NCBI GenBank assembly: GCA_016202645.1
Contig: JACQOF010000127.1
Location: 62,001 to 126,000 of the forward strand
Length of the DNA: 64,000 nt
Direction of reading: 5' to 3'
Source of the DNA: a bacterium
GTDB taxonomy: Bacteria; Lindowbacteria; 2-12-FULL-62-27
Part shown: one piece after another, positions 56,800 through 64,000 of the stretch
How positions within the stretch are numbered: the first letter of the stretch is position 1
How the letters are laid out: each line of letters begins with the position of its first letter
Program-made: the position numbers and the translations under genes
Notes under the pieces: model-generated
Told to the model about the DNA's origin: nothing
Databases searched by the model: none
What the model saw: only the letters and a program-made list of their open reading frames with translations

Positions 56800-57774
56800 A
56801 TGACTCCCTATCGCGAATGGGCGGACCGGGTTCTGGGAGGCGGCAGCCTCACCCGCGAAGAAGCCGGCCGGTGTCTGGAGACGCCGACGGAAGAGCTCGA
56901 CGAACTCACCGATGCGGTGTTCTCTGTCCGCAAGGCGCATTGGGGACGGCGCGTCAAAATTTGCGTGCTCAACAACATTCGGTCCGGTCTCTGCCAGGAG
57001 GATTGCGGCTACTGCTCCCAGTCGAAAGATTCCGGCGCGGACATTCCGGTCTATTCGTTGAAATCCTCCGAGGCCATTTACGAAGGCGCCCGCCGCGCCC
57101 ACGAGGAAGCCGGCGCCAAACGCTACTGCATCGTGGCCAGCGGCCGCGGACCTTCGGACCGCGACATCGATCATCTGGCGGCGACGATCCAAAAAATCAG
57201 GGCCGATTTCCCGCTCGAGATATGCTGTTCGCTCGGGCTGTTGGACGAGGACAAAGCCGTCCGGCTGAAACGCGCCGGCGCCGGATGGATCAACCACAAC
57301 TTGAACACAAGCGAGCGGTTTTACCCGCGAATCTGCTCGACCCATACATGGCGGGACCGCGTCAACACGATCCGCGCGGTCAAATCGGCCGGCCTGAAAA
57401 CCTGTTCGGGCGGGATCGTCGGCATGGGCGAGACGGCGGACGACGTCCTTGACATGGCCTTCGCGATCCAGGACCTCGACATCGATTCCATTCCCGTCAA
57501 TTTTCTACATCCAATCGCCGGCACCCCGCTGGCCGGACGAGGCCGGACATCCATCGACTCCGGCATGGCGACGCTGTGTCTGTTCCGCCTGCTCAATCCA
57601 TCCAAAGACATCCGCGCCGCGGGCGGCCGCGAGTTCACGTTCGGGCCTGATGCGTACCGGGTTCTCTACCCGGCCAACTCCATTTTTGTCGAAGGCTATC
57701 TCACGACCCCGGGCGATGAGGCCGACCAGGCCCGCCAGGCGATCGAGGAGATGGGGTTTGAGGTTGAGGCATAA
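56800..57774 (+). CDS. bioB: biotin synthase
   Basis: Radical-SAM enzyme inserting sulfur into dethiobiotin. 324 aa. SAM-cluster motif CQEDCGYCSQSK (normally CxxxCxxC with YCSQS), YCIVASGRGPSDRDIDH, ICCSLGLL, HNLNTSERFY, GGIVGMGET and IPVNFLHPIAGTPL, with the [2Fe-2S] ligand region near the conserved Arg of the C-terminal part. No other bio genes adjoin, but birA lies 27 kb away. Start MTPYREWADRVLGGGSL is taken at 56800, close behind a perfect TATAAT. Confidence 0.94.
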   Translation: MTPYREWADRVLGGGSLTREEAGRCLETPTEELDELTDAVFSVRKAHWGRRVKICVLNNIRSGLCQEDCGYCSQSKDSGADIPVYSLKSSEAIYEGARRAHEEAGAKRYCIVASGRGPSDRDIDHLAATIQKIRADFPLEICCSLGLLDEDKAVRLKRAGAGWINHNLNTSERFYPRICSTHTWRDRVNTIRAVKSAGLKTCSGGIVGMGETADDVLDMAFAIQDLDIDSIPVNFLHPIAGTPLAGRGRTSIDSGMATLCLFRLLNPSKDIRAAGGREFTFGPDAYRVLYPANSIFVEGYLTTPGDEADQARQAIEEMGFEVEA

Positions 57775-57805
57775 CGACATTGACACATCACAAGGAGGAA
57801 CGAGC

Positions 57806-58330
57806 ATGAACCTGGTAAAGTTGACGGCGTGGGCCGGCCTCGTTTGTATCGGCCTCATGGCGGCGCCGGCGGCGTCGGCGGAAATGACGGACAACTGGAA
57901 ATACTCTTTCTCGTTTGGACTTAAAGACAATTTCTCAAAACCGACATTTTTCCCCGGGGCGACGTTCGGGGACTGGAAGCAAACTGCCGTCCTCAAGGCG
58001 GACCAGGGGCAAATGGCGGCCGAGAGCCCCGGATTCCGGTATTCAGCCGGCCTGCCCTACATTTCCATGACTCTGTTCGAATGGGCCAAGTACAACCGAA
58101 ACAACGAAATGATCGGATTTCGCGGAATCAACTGGGGACTCGGATTTCAGAGCAAGAATTATTTCAAGCCGATGAGAAAACACGCCTGGAACCCCTACTG
58201 GCAGTGGGGCACGGTTTTGCTCCTCCTCCCTTACGTGGGCGTCGGCACGGAGTTTTCAACGGGCAACATCTTCTTCGAAATCGCGACCTTCTACATCATC
58301 CCGTATCCGGCCCTGGGGATTCACTTCTAG
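57806..58330 (+). CDS. exported protein of unknown function
   Basis: 174 aa. Strong AAGGAGGA 6 bp before ATG 57806. Signal peptide LTAWAGLVCIGLMAAPAASA. The mature part is aromatic-rich and beta-like (DNWKYSFSFGLKDNFSKPTF, GFRGINWGLGFQSKNYFKPM, FYIIPYPALGIHF) and ends in an aromatic residue, so a small outer-membrane or lipid-A-modifying barrel (PagL/PagP-like size) is possible but unproven. It converges with the TPR membrane-protein gene, 3 bp apart. Confidence 0.75.
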   Translation: MNLVKLTAWAGLVCIGLMAAPAASAEMTDNWKYSFSFGLKDNFSKPTFFPGATFGDWKQTAVLKADQGQMAAESPGFRYSAGLPYISMTLFEWAKYNRNNEMIGFRGINWGLGFQSKNYFKPMRKHAWNPYWQWGTVLLLLPYVGVGTEFSTGNIFFEIATFYIIPYPALGIHF

Positions 58331-58333
58331 ACC

Positions 58334-60100
58334 CTACTTCCGGCTTCGCCTCACGCGTTCCAGGTTCTGCCGGGCCAAGTCCATGTGCGGGTGCCGGGCG
58401 ACGACATCCGCCAGGAGCGTTTCCGCTTCGACCGCGTTGCCTGTCATCCAGAGAAGTACCGCGAGGTTGTGTTTGGAGTTGACGTAGTGCGGGTCTTCTT
58501 TGAGCGCCAGCCGGTAGGCCTCGATCGCTTCTGAAAACTGTTTCGTGTTCTGATAGGAGTATCCCAGATTGTGGTGGATGCCGGCGCGGTGACGCCCCGG
58601 AACGGTTCGAAGGGCCTGCTGATAGGCTTGGCGTTCTTCTGCGCGGCGGTCCACGGACCCGTAAGCGATGCCGAGGTTGTTCCAGGAGGTCCAGTCCAGC
58701 GGCGCGATGCGCGTGGCGTCCTGCAGATACTGGATTTGAAGTTTGATATTTCCCGCCCGGCCGTATTCACCGGCCAGTTCACGGTAGGCCAGATGAGATT
58801 TCGGAAAAGCATGGATGGTCTCCTGCCAGACCGCAATCGGCGACTGCCAGGTGACGTTCCGGGCGAAGGTCAGGCCGCCCAGGACGACCACTCCGGTCCA
58901 TGCGGCTTTCTGAATCCAGTTGCCGTATCGAGACCAAGCCGACTCGATCAAAGTCGTCATCGCCCAAAACGGGCCGATCAAGGCCATGTAGAGGTGGCGG
59001 TCCGAGATCTGGTCAATCCGGGGCACAACCGAATTCGTCGGAGACAGGGCGGCCAGATACCAGCCAAGCGCAAACAGATAAATCCTTTGGCCCCTGCGAT
59101 ACTGCCGAACGCAGGCGCCCGTCAAGATCGTCCAGAACAAAACCGGTCCGATGACGACGAAGTCGAGTACGCCGCCTGGCAAATCGAACTGGTAGACGAT
59201 CGAAAATCCCGTTGGGAAGACGGCGCGGGCCAGGCCGATGAAGAGGCAAAAGGGCTGCAAGAGCAGATAGCGGGCGGCATTCGGGACATGAAAGCCGAAG
59301 TTATCCGCGTGATCTGTTTTGAGAAACAGGAAACCGGCGACGGATGCGGCGGCAGACAGGACACTTACCGCGAATGCCACTTTCGAAAACCGCGCGAAAG
59401 CCGGCCGGAGGACGGCGGAGACGAGTAGATACAGCGCCGGAAGAACTACCGCCGTTTCCTTGGTCATCACCGCCAAAACCGCCAGGACCAGCGCGCCCCC
59501 AACGCGCAATGGAGAAATTTCCGTCCTGGAAATTTCTGAGACTGGAGCGTTGGGGACTGGACATCCCTGTCCGCCCCCAACGCGCAATGGAGCGGAACCG
59601 GTCCGCAGTGCCATCAGGGCGCCGAGGAGAAACGCGGTCACGAGAAGATCCGAACGCCCGTAAATATAGGAGACAGCTTCCATCTGTGTTGGATGGACCG
59701 CAAAGAGAGCGGCGGTCAGAGCGGCCGCCGGCGCCGAGGCTCCGAACCCGCGGACGAGATACAAAACCAGCACGGCATTGATCCAGTGAAGAACCATGTT
59801 CACGATGTGAAACCCGCCCGGGTCCGGGCGGCCCGGGGACTGTAGAAGCAACTGGAGGTACCACGTGACGTGAGTCAGGAATCGGTTCTGCTGAAAGTGC
59901 TGCGTCACGTCATGCCAGAAGGCCTTGCCGGACACGGACGGCCAGTAATCGAGATATATCTGATAGTCGTCCAGCAGGAAGGGGATTTTTAGAGATGGGA
60001 AAAAAACAGCCGCGATCAGGATTCCCAGAACTCCGGCCCACCGGAACATCCCGGTTCCGGCGGCCTCGGCACGGGTGGGTTTGTGTTTTCGGTTCGACAT
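58334..60100 (-). CDS. TMTC-like multi-span membrane protein with C-terminal TPRs
   Basis: 588 aa; start MSNRKHKPTRAEAAGTGMF at 60100 with AGGGGCG upstream. About 10 membrane helices with PFLLDDYQIYLDYWP and NRFLTHVTWYLQ near the N-terminus and HPTQMEAVSYIYGRSDLL, LALSPTNSVVPRIDQISDRHLYM further on: this matches GT-C/TMTC-type proteins (the DD near the first loop, and PTN). Four TPRs (about 430-570) follow. Residues about 170-202 (PLRVGGGQGCPVPNAPVSEI) are encoded by a palindromic element with a repeated PLRVGG and look inserted. Likely lipid-linked-sugar mannosyl-type transferase; substrate unknown. Confidence 0.8.
   Translation of the reverse strand: MSNRKHKPTRAEAAGTGMFRWAGVLGILIAAVFFPSLKIPFLLDDYQIYLDYWPSVSGKAFWHDVTQHFQQNRFLTHVTWYLQLLLQSPGRPDPGGFHIVNMVLHWINAVLVLYLVRGFGASAPAAALTAALFAVHPTQMEAVSYIYGRSDLLVTAFLLGALMALRTGSAPLRVGGGQGCPVPNAPVSEISRTEISPLRVGGALVLAVLAVMTKETAVVLPALYLLVSAVLRPAFARFSKVAFAVSVLSAAASVAGFLFLKTDHADNFGFHVPNAARYLLLQPFCLFIGLARAVFPTGFSIVYQFDLPGGVLDFVVIGPVLFWTILTGACVRQYRRGQRIYLFALGWYLAALSPTNSVVPRIDQISDRHLYMALIGPFWAMTTLIESAWSRYGNWIQKAAWTGVVVLGGLTFARNVTWQSPIAVWQETIHAFPKSHLAYRELAGEYGRAGNIKLQIQYLQDATRIAPLDWTSWNNLGIAYGSVDRRAEERQAYQQALRTVPGRHRAGIHHNLGYSYQNTKQFSEAIEAYRLALKEDPHYVNSKHNLAVLLWMTGNAVEAETLLADVVARHPHMDLARQNLERVRRSRK
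59495..59592 (-). repeat. palindromic coding element, copy B, with partial second unit
   Basis: Aligns gaplessly with copy A (14351-14430). Perfect outer stem CCCCAACGC/GCGTTGGGG (59497-59505, 59547-59555), inner stem AGAAATTTCC/GGAAATTTCT (59513-59522, 59528-59537) around GTCCT, and hairpin GGACA-TCCC-TGTCC. The first 20 bases recur exactly at 59573-59592, a 78-bp period (26 codons). Confidence 0.85.
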
Positions 60101-60189
60101 CGCCCCTGATATACAACCAACGGGACGATTGGGCAATCGGTTAAGGCATCTTCACGGCAAATCCGATAAGTTATACATCGGAGGTGCGG

Positions 60190-60570
60190 ATGTCACGATT
60201 CATATTTCCTCTCATCGCCGGCCTGGTCATCGCCGTGATCTTCCAAGCCGGAGCGGCGTTCGGCGCCGGCAACAGGGACCTCGTCAACAAGTACCACGAG
60301 ACTCTCGAGAAGGGCTGTCCGCCGGTGGTAGTCAAGCACACGGTGGTGGCCGGCGTTCTCGGATTTCTGCCGGGCGGCGGGATGTACTTTACCGAAAACT
60401 ACGGCGCCGCCATCCGCGACACGCTTCTGTGGCCGCTCTCGGTGCTCTGGGATCCCTTTCTGGCGGTAAGATCCGCCCGGGCTCAGAACATGCAGGCGAC
60501 GATCCGGGCGTGTCAGATCAGCGAATCGAGAAAATCAGGGAGAGAGGGAGAAAGGGAGAAAGGGAGATAG
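60190..60570 (+). CDS. exported protein of unknown function with repeat-encoded tail
   Basis: 126 aa. ATG 60190 has GGAGG 5 bp upstream. Signal peptide FIFPLIAGLVIAVIFQAGAAFGA. The mature part has VVVKHTVVAGVLGFLPGGGMYFTENYGAA and a second hydrophobic stretch RDTLLWPLSVLWDPFLAV, like small membrane-associated proteins with a LPGGG loop. The last 11 residues, SGREGEREKGR, are encoded by the GGGAGA polypurine repeat, so the natural C-terminus was probably near QISES. Function unknown. Confidence 0.7.
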   Translation: MSRFIFPLIAGLVIAVIFQAGAAFGAGNRDLVNKYHETLEKGCPPVVVKHTVVAGVLGFLPGGGMYFTENYGAAIRDTLLWPLSVLWDPFLAVRSARAQNMQATIRACQISESRKSGREGEREKGR

Positions 60571-60755
60571 GCGGGCTTTGGGAAGTGTAACGCCTTTTCA
60601 AAGCGCCTGACCGTCGTCACTATTCAGCCCTCTCCGTCATTCCCGCGCAAGCGGGAATCCAGATGATCGCAGGGCGGACTGGATTCCCGCTTGCGCGGGA
60701 ATGACGACCTGGTACTGACTATCTCCCTTTCTCCCTCTCTCCCTTTCTCCCTCCC
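60536..60755. repeat. composite element: GGGAGA arms enclosing a REP-like palindrome pair
   Basis: Outer arms 60536-60570 (purine) and 60721-60755 (pyrimidine), both ending inward in GGGAGATAG. Inside, 60636-60706 is a full GTCATTCCCGCGCAAGCGGGAATCC pair with the spacer gatgatcgcagggcggact, nearly the spacer of the 8690-8760 copy. It separates the convergent 60190-60570 and transketolase genes and contributes the 3' coding end of the former. Confidence 0.85.
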
Positions 60756-60757
60756 AA

Positions 60758-62770
60758 CTAGGACTTGAGCAGAGTCCGCGCCTCCTCGGCCACCCGCTCG
60801 GAGGTAAAGCCGAACTGCTTGAGCAGTTCCTTGAGCGGGGCCGACGCGCCGAATTCCCTTCGGCCGATGACAGCGCCGTCGGTGTAGATGCCCACGTAGC
60901 GGCGCCATCCCAGGGTCGACGCCGCTTCCACCGCGACGCGCTTGCGGCACGTGGGCGGCAGGACTTTCTGGCGGTAGGCCTCGGACTGCATCTCGAAAAT
61001 CTCGTAGGACGGGAAACTCACCACCCGCGAGCGGACGCCCTCCGATTTGAGTTTTTCGTGGGCCTCGACGCAGAACTGGAGTTCGGATCCCGTCGACATC
61101 AAAATCACCTGCGGCGGGCCGTCCGAATCGGCGAGGATGTAGGCACCCTGGTGGAGGCCTGAAGCCGGCGCGTACTTTGCGCGGTCCAGGGTCGGCAGGG
61201 CCTGCCGGCTCAAAATCAGCGCGACGGGATGATTCTTGTTTTTCATGATCCATCGCCACGCTTCCGCGACTTCGTTGGCGTCGCAGGGTCTCAGCACCAC
61301 GAGGTGCGGAATTGCGCGCAGTGAAACGAGGTGCTCGATCGGCTGATGGGTCGGGCCGTCCTCGCCGACGCCGATCGAATCGTGCGTGAAAATGTGCAGG
61401 ACCGGCAGTTCCATCAGGCTGGCGAGGCGCAGGGTCGGGCGGCAATAATCGGAAAAGATCAGGAATCCCGAGCCGTAGGCCCGCAGTTTGGAAATCGTCA
61501 TCGCGTTCATGATCGATCCCATGCCGTGCTCGCGGATGCCGAAATGGAGATTTCGGCCGCCGTAGGAACCTCTCTGAAAATCTCCGCCGTCCGCAATCCG
61601 GGTTTTGGTCGAAGGCGTCAGGTCCGCGGAACCGCCAACCAGCCACGGGACCTGTTTGGCAATCACCGCCTGGACCTTGTTGGAGGAATCCCGGCCCGCG
61701 AGGCCTTTGGGGTCGGCCGGAAAACTCGGAATGTCCTTGTCCCATCCGGCCGGCAATTCTCCCTTCTGCATGTGCTGGAACTCTTCGGCCAGGGCCGGAT
61801 GCGCCTTCGCGTAGTCGGCGAACTTCCGGTTCCACTCCTCTTCCGCCTTCATGCCGCGATCGACGGCTTTCCGCATATGCGCCGCCGCCTCGTCCGGCAC
61901 CAGAAACTTCGCCTCCGGCGGCCAGCCGTAGCGCTGTTTGGTCAGGCGGATTTCCTCATCGCCCAGGGGCTCGCCGTGCGCGCCCGACGTGTCCTGCTTG
62001 TTCGGCGCGCCGTACGCGATGTGGCTGTCGACGATGAGAAGCGTCGGCCGTTCGGTTTCTTTCCGGGCCGTATCGAGGGCCCACGTGAGAAGCCCGAGGT
62101 CGTTCGCGTCGCCGACGCGGTGGACGTTCCAGTGATAGGCCATGAACCGGGCCGCGACATCCTCCGAGAACGCCAGCGACGTGTTGCCTTCGATGGTGAT
62201 GTGGTTGTTGTCGTAAATCCAGACGAGATTGTTCAGGCCGAGATGCCCGGCCAGGGACGCCGCCTCGGACGAAACGCCCTCCATGAGGCACCCGTCTCCG
62301 CAAATGGCGTAGACCCGGTAATCGATGATCTCGTGGCCGGGCCGGTTGAAATGGGCGGCGATCCATTTTTGGGCGATCGCAAATCCAACGGCGTTGGCCA
62401 CGCCCTGTCCGAGGGGCCCCGTCGTCGTTTCGACGCCGGGGGTGATGCCAAACTCGGGATGCCCCGGACATTTGCTGTTCCACTGCCGGAAATTTTTCAG
62501 CTCGTCGAGCGGCAGGTCGTACCCCGTGAGATGCAGCATGCTGTAAAGAAGCATGGAAGCATGCCCGGCCGAGAGGATGAACCGGTCCCGGTTGGGCCAA
62601 TTGGGATTTTTTGGATTGTGCCTTAAGAAGCGGTCCCAGAGCGTGTAGGCGACCGGCGCCAGCGCCATCGGCGTTCCGGGATGCCCGGAGTTGGCCTTCT
62701 GCACGGCGTCGATCGAAAGCGTCCGAATGGTGTTGATGCAGATATCGTCAATGTTATTTGTCCCGTCCAT
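60758..62770 (-). CDS. tkt: transketolase
   Basis: Thiamine-diphosphate enzyme of the pentose-phosphate pathway. 670 aa, full length. Motifs: [68 protein letters not shown] (ThDP/Mg), [17 protein letters not shown] with the catalytic glutamate, [20 protein letters not shown] and [14 protein letters not shown]. It stops 3 bp after the polypurine arm. No other pathway gene adjoins. Confidence 0.96.
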   Translation of the reverse strand: MDGTNNIDDICINTIRTLSIDAVQKANSGHPGTPMALAPVAYTLWDRFLRHNPKNPNWPNRDRFILSAGHASMLLYSMLHLTGYDLPLDELKNFRQWNSKCPGHPEFGITPGVETTTGPLGQGVANAVGFAIAQKWIAAHFNRPGHEIIDYRVYAICGDGCLMEGVSSEAASLAGHLGLNNLVWIYDNNHITIEGNTSLAFSEDVAARFMAYHWNVHRVGDANDLGLLTWALDTARKETERPTLLIVDSHIAYGAPNKQDTSGAHGEPLGDEEIRLTKQRYGWPPEAKFLVPDEAAAHMRKAVDRGMKAEEEWNRKFADYAKAHPALAEEFQHMQKGELPAGWDKDIPSFPADPKGLAGRDSSNKVQAVIAKQVPWLVGGSADLTPSTKTRIADGGDFQRGSYGGRNLHFGIREHGMGSIMNAMTISKLRAYGSGFLIFSDYCRPTLRLASLMELPVLHIFTHDSIGVGEDGPTHQPIEHLVSLRAIPHLVVLRPCDANEVAEAWRWIMKNKNHPVALILSRQALPTLDRAKYAPASGLHQGAYILADSDGPPQVILMSTGSELQFCVEAHEKLKSEGVRSRVVSFPSYEIFEMQSEAYRQKVLPPTCRKRVAVEAASTLGWRRYVGIYTDGAVIGRREFGASAPLKELLKQFGFTSERVAEEARTLLKS

Positions 62771-62822
62771 ATCCGTCCAAACCTCCCCTGATCTGATGAA
62801 CTACGGTCTACCGATCATCTAT

Positions 62823-64000
62823 CTACCACTTGGATGGATCCTCCAGAGAAATCAGCCGCCAGCCGGCGCCCGTGTCGCCTTCCGATTTCCCGCGCTTCAC
62901 AAACGTCGCGATCTCCGCGGTCGTGTCGCTTTCCACCCGGCCGTCCGTGTGGACCCGGGTTTCGGAGACGCGGCAGAGCGCGCTGACGGCGTCGAGCGCC
63001 AGAAACCGGAACGCGTCGAACTGCACGTCCGCCGTTATTCGCTCGGTGGCGGCGAACCGGTCCTCGTAAGACTTCTTAAATTCCTTATAACTTAGATTCA
63101 GCCATGACGACCGAAATTTCCGGTCGACGCGCGACATCATTCCCTCCAAGTCCCTGCGGCCCACGGCGGCGATCATTTCCCGCATGGCCGACTCGACTTG
63201 CGGGAAGTAGGTTCTATAGGTGTGGGGAAAGACCACCTTTTCGTATTCCTCGACGCCGGTTCGCAGCGGCGAGGCGCCGGGCGGAATGTCCTGCCGGGTC
63301 TGGACGAGGGCCCAGAGATCCCCAAGCTGGGCGATCCGGTTTTCGTCCACGGGATGGGATCGGAGAAACTCCGGAACAAATGACTGGTCCCGGCGGCCGA
63401 ATTCCTGAAACACCGAGATCACCTGGTCCGCCTGATAGCCGGCCTTGTAGGCATATTTCATCCCGAGCGCGTCGGACCGGAGCTCGTCGCCGCGGCCGAA
63501 TGACATCATCATCAGGTTCCGGCCGATGTCGATTCCCAGCGGCATTTCGCGGCCCTTCGTAAAGACCGCCCAGAGCAGATCCGTCGCCATGCCGCCCTGC
63601 ATGTGCTTCATGGAATGCCGCTCGACCACGTGGGATATCTCGTGCCCCAAGACACCCGCCAGTTCCGCCTCGTTGTTGAAGATCGTCAGGATCCCCCGCG
63701 TGATGTAAATCGTCCCGCCCGGGAGCGCAAAGGCGTTGATGAGAGGATCGTCGAGCACATAAAAATCGTAGGTGATGTCCTGCCGGTCCGCGAACGACGC
63801 CAGAGTCGCCCCGATCCGCCGGACGTACGCGAGGAGATCGCTGTCGTCATAGAGTTTATATTGCTTGAGGACTTCCTTCTTCACTTCCTGCCCCAGTTTC
63901 TCCTCGTAACTTTTCGAAAAAAGCACGCCGCCGGTCGACGCCTCGAAGGGGTCCTTCTCGCGCCGGGACTTGCTCCGCTCGACTTTACCCGCGTGGGCGC
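62823..64000 (-). CDS. M48-family metallopeptidase, N-terminus outside window
   Basis: At least 392 codons, still open at the window edge (AHAGKVERSKSRREKDPFEA before the first visible GTG, perhaps just after a signal peptide). Zinc motif HEISHVVERHSMKHMQGG (HExxH) and the downstream glutamate in GDELRSDALGMKYAYKAGY match BepA/LoiP-type peptidases, which act in the periplasm on outer-membrane proteins. YITRGILTIFNNEAELAGVLG precedes the motif as usual. The C-terminal 130 residues form an extra beta-rich domain (RRDLEGMMSRVDRKFRSSW). Confidence 0.92.
   Translation of the reverse strand, partial: AHAGKVERSKSRREKDPFEASTGGVLFSKSYEEKLGQEVKKEVLKQYKLYDDSDLLAYVRRIGATLASFADRQDITYDFYVLDDPLINAFALPGGTIYITRGILTIFNNEAELAGVLGHEISHVVERHSMKHMQGGMATDLLWAVFTKGREMPLGIDIGRNLMMMSFGRGDELRSDALGMKYAYKAGYQADQVISVFQEFGRRDQSFVPEFLRSHPVDENRIAQLGDLWALVQTRQDIPPGASPLRTGVEEYEKVVFPHTYRTYFPQVESAMREMIAAVGRRDLEGMMSRVDRKFRSSWLNLSYKEFKKSYEDRFAATERITADVQFDAFRFLALDAVSALCRVSETRVHTDGRVESDTTAEIATFVKRGKSEGDTGAGWRLISLEDPSKW

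Noticed and set aside
61331-62626. 431-codon open frame opposite transketolase
   Set aside because: Antisense shadow of a well-conserved gene, without recognisable motifs.
1-64000. CRISPR arrays, prophage or insertion sequences with transposase
   Set aside because: No transposase, capsid, terminase or cas gene was found; the dispersed repeats carry no ORF of their own.

Overview
The window is 64 kb of GC-rich DNA from a Gram-negative bacterium. The evidence is lpxB, msbA, an ExbB/ExbD/TonB system, outer-membrane barrel proteins and many signal peptides. No ribosomal RNA or marker gene fixes the phylum. A Minf_1886-family protein, an RNase HII of the type usual in archaea, FecR/TSP3 surface proteins and very large TPR proteins suggest an uncultivated candidate-phylum or PVC-like lineage; that is inference. 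Genes are densely packed, with many ATGA overlaps. Several short dispersed repeat families sit in the gaps and sometimes run into coding ends.

Layout. 0-3 kb: acpP-fabF (minus) and a MazEF-like toxin-antitoxin pair coupled to a secreted protein. 3-11 kb: two FecR/thrombospondin-3 paralogues, the relic of a third, two small membrane proteins, an unknown exported protein and an AlgE-like barrel (minus). 11-14 kb: a HigBA-like pair, msrA and a DUF4143-type ATPase. 14-20 kb: a lipid A operon (minus) of Gfo/Idh oxidoreductase, lpxB, msbA, DUF374 acyltransferase and a GT-C-like membrane protein. 20-24 kb: cysteine desulfurase, mnmA and a second GT-C-like protein. 24-30 kb: an exported protein, miaB, a small membrane protein and a SPOR protein in one run; a CsgG/FlgO-like protein; a secreted protein; birA; tRNA-Ser(CGA). 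30-41 kb: a minus-strand operon with a 1,594-aa TPR protein, ExbB, ExbD, TonB, a kinesin-light-chain-type TPR protein, a barrel protein and a PGPGW protein. 41-43 kb: fragments of PAS and histidine-kinase genes around a secreted protein. 43-48 kb (plus): CheX-like protein, dihydropyrimidinase, COG0523 GTPase, ElbB, a HAD/DJ-1 fusion and a double-ACT protein. 48-53 kb: small membrane proteins, a candidate structured RNA with a strong terminator, and a minus-strand operon zapB-like, zapA, rnhB, Minf_1886, reverse transcriptase. 53-64 kb: PhoH-like protein, UvrD/PcrA helicase, small membrane protein, bioB, secreted protein, TMTC-like TPR membrane protein, transketolase and an M48 peptidase cut by the window edge.

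Most notable observations. (1) RNase HII, Minf_1886 protein and a reverse transcriptase with a HEAT-like tail are tightly overlapped in one operon. (2) An 80-bp palindromic element lies inside two GT-C-like membrane-protein genes in different reading frames, with compensatory base changes that preserve its hairpin. (3) Polypurine and other repeats supply the 5' or 3' coding ends, or the start signals, of several genes. (4) Two genes, miaB and the reverse transcriptase, appear to start at CTG inside a CTGA overlap. (5) Several promoters sit so close to the start codon that the mRNA should be leaderless. (6) Homopolymer G runs lie in the acpP promoter spacer and at the birA start, where one extra G breaks the frame.
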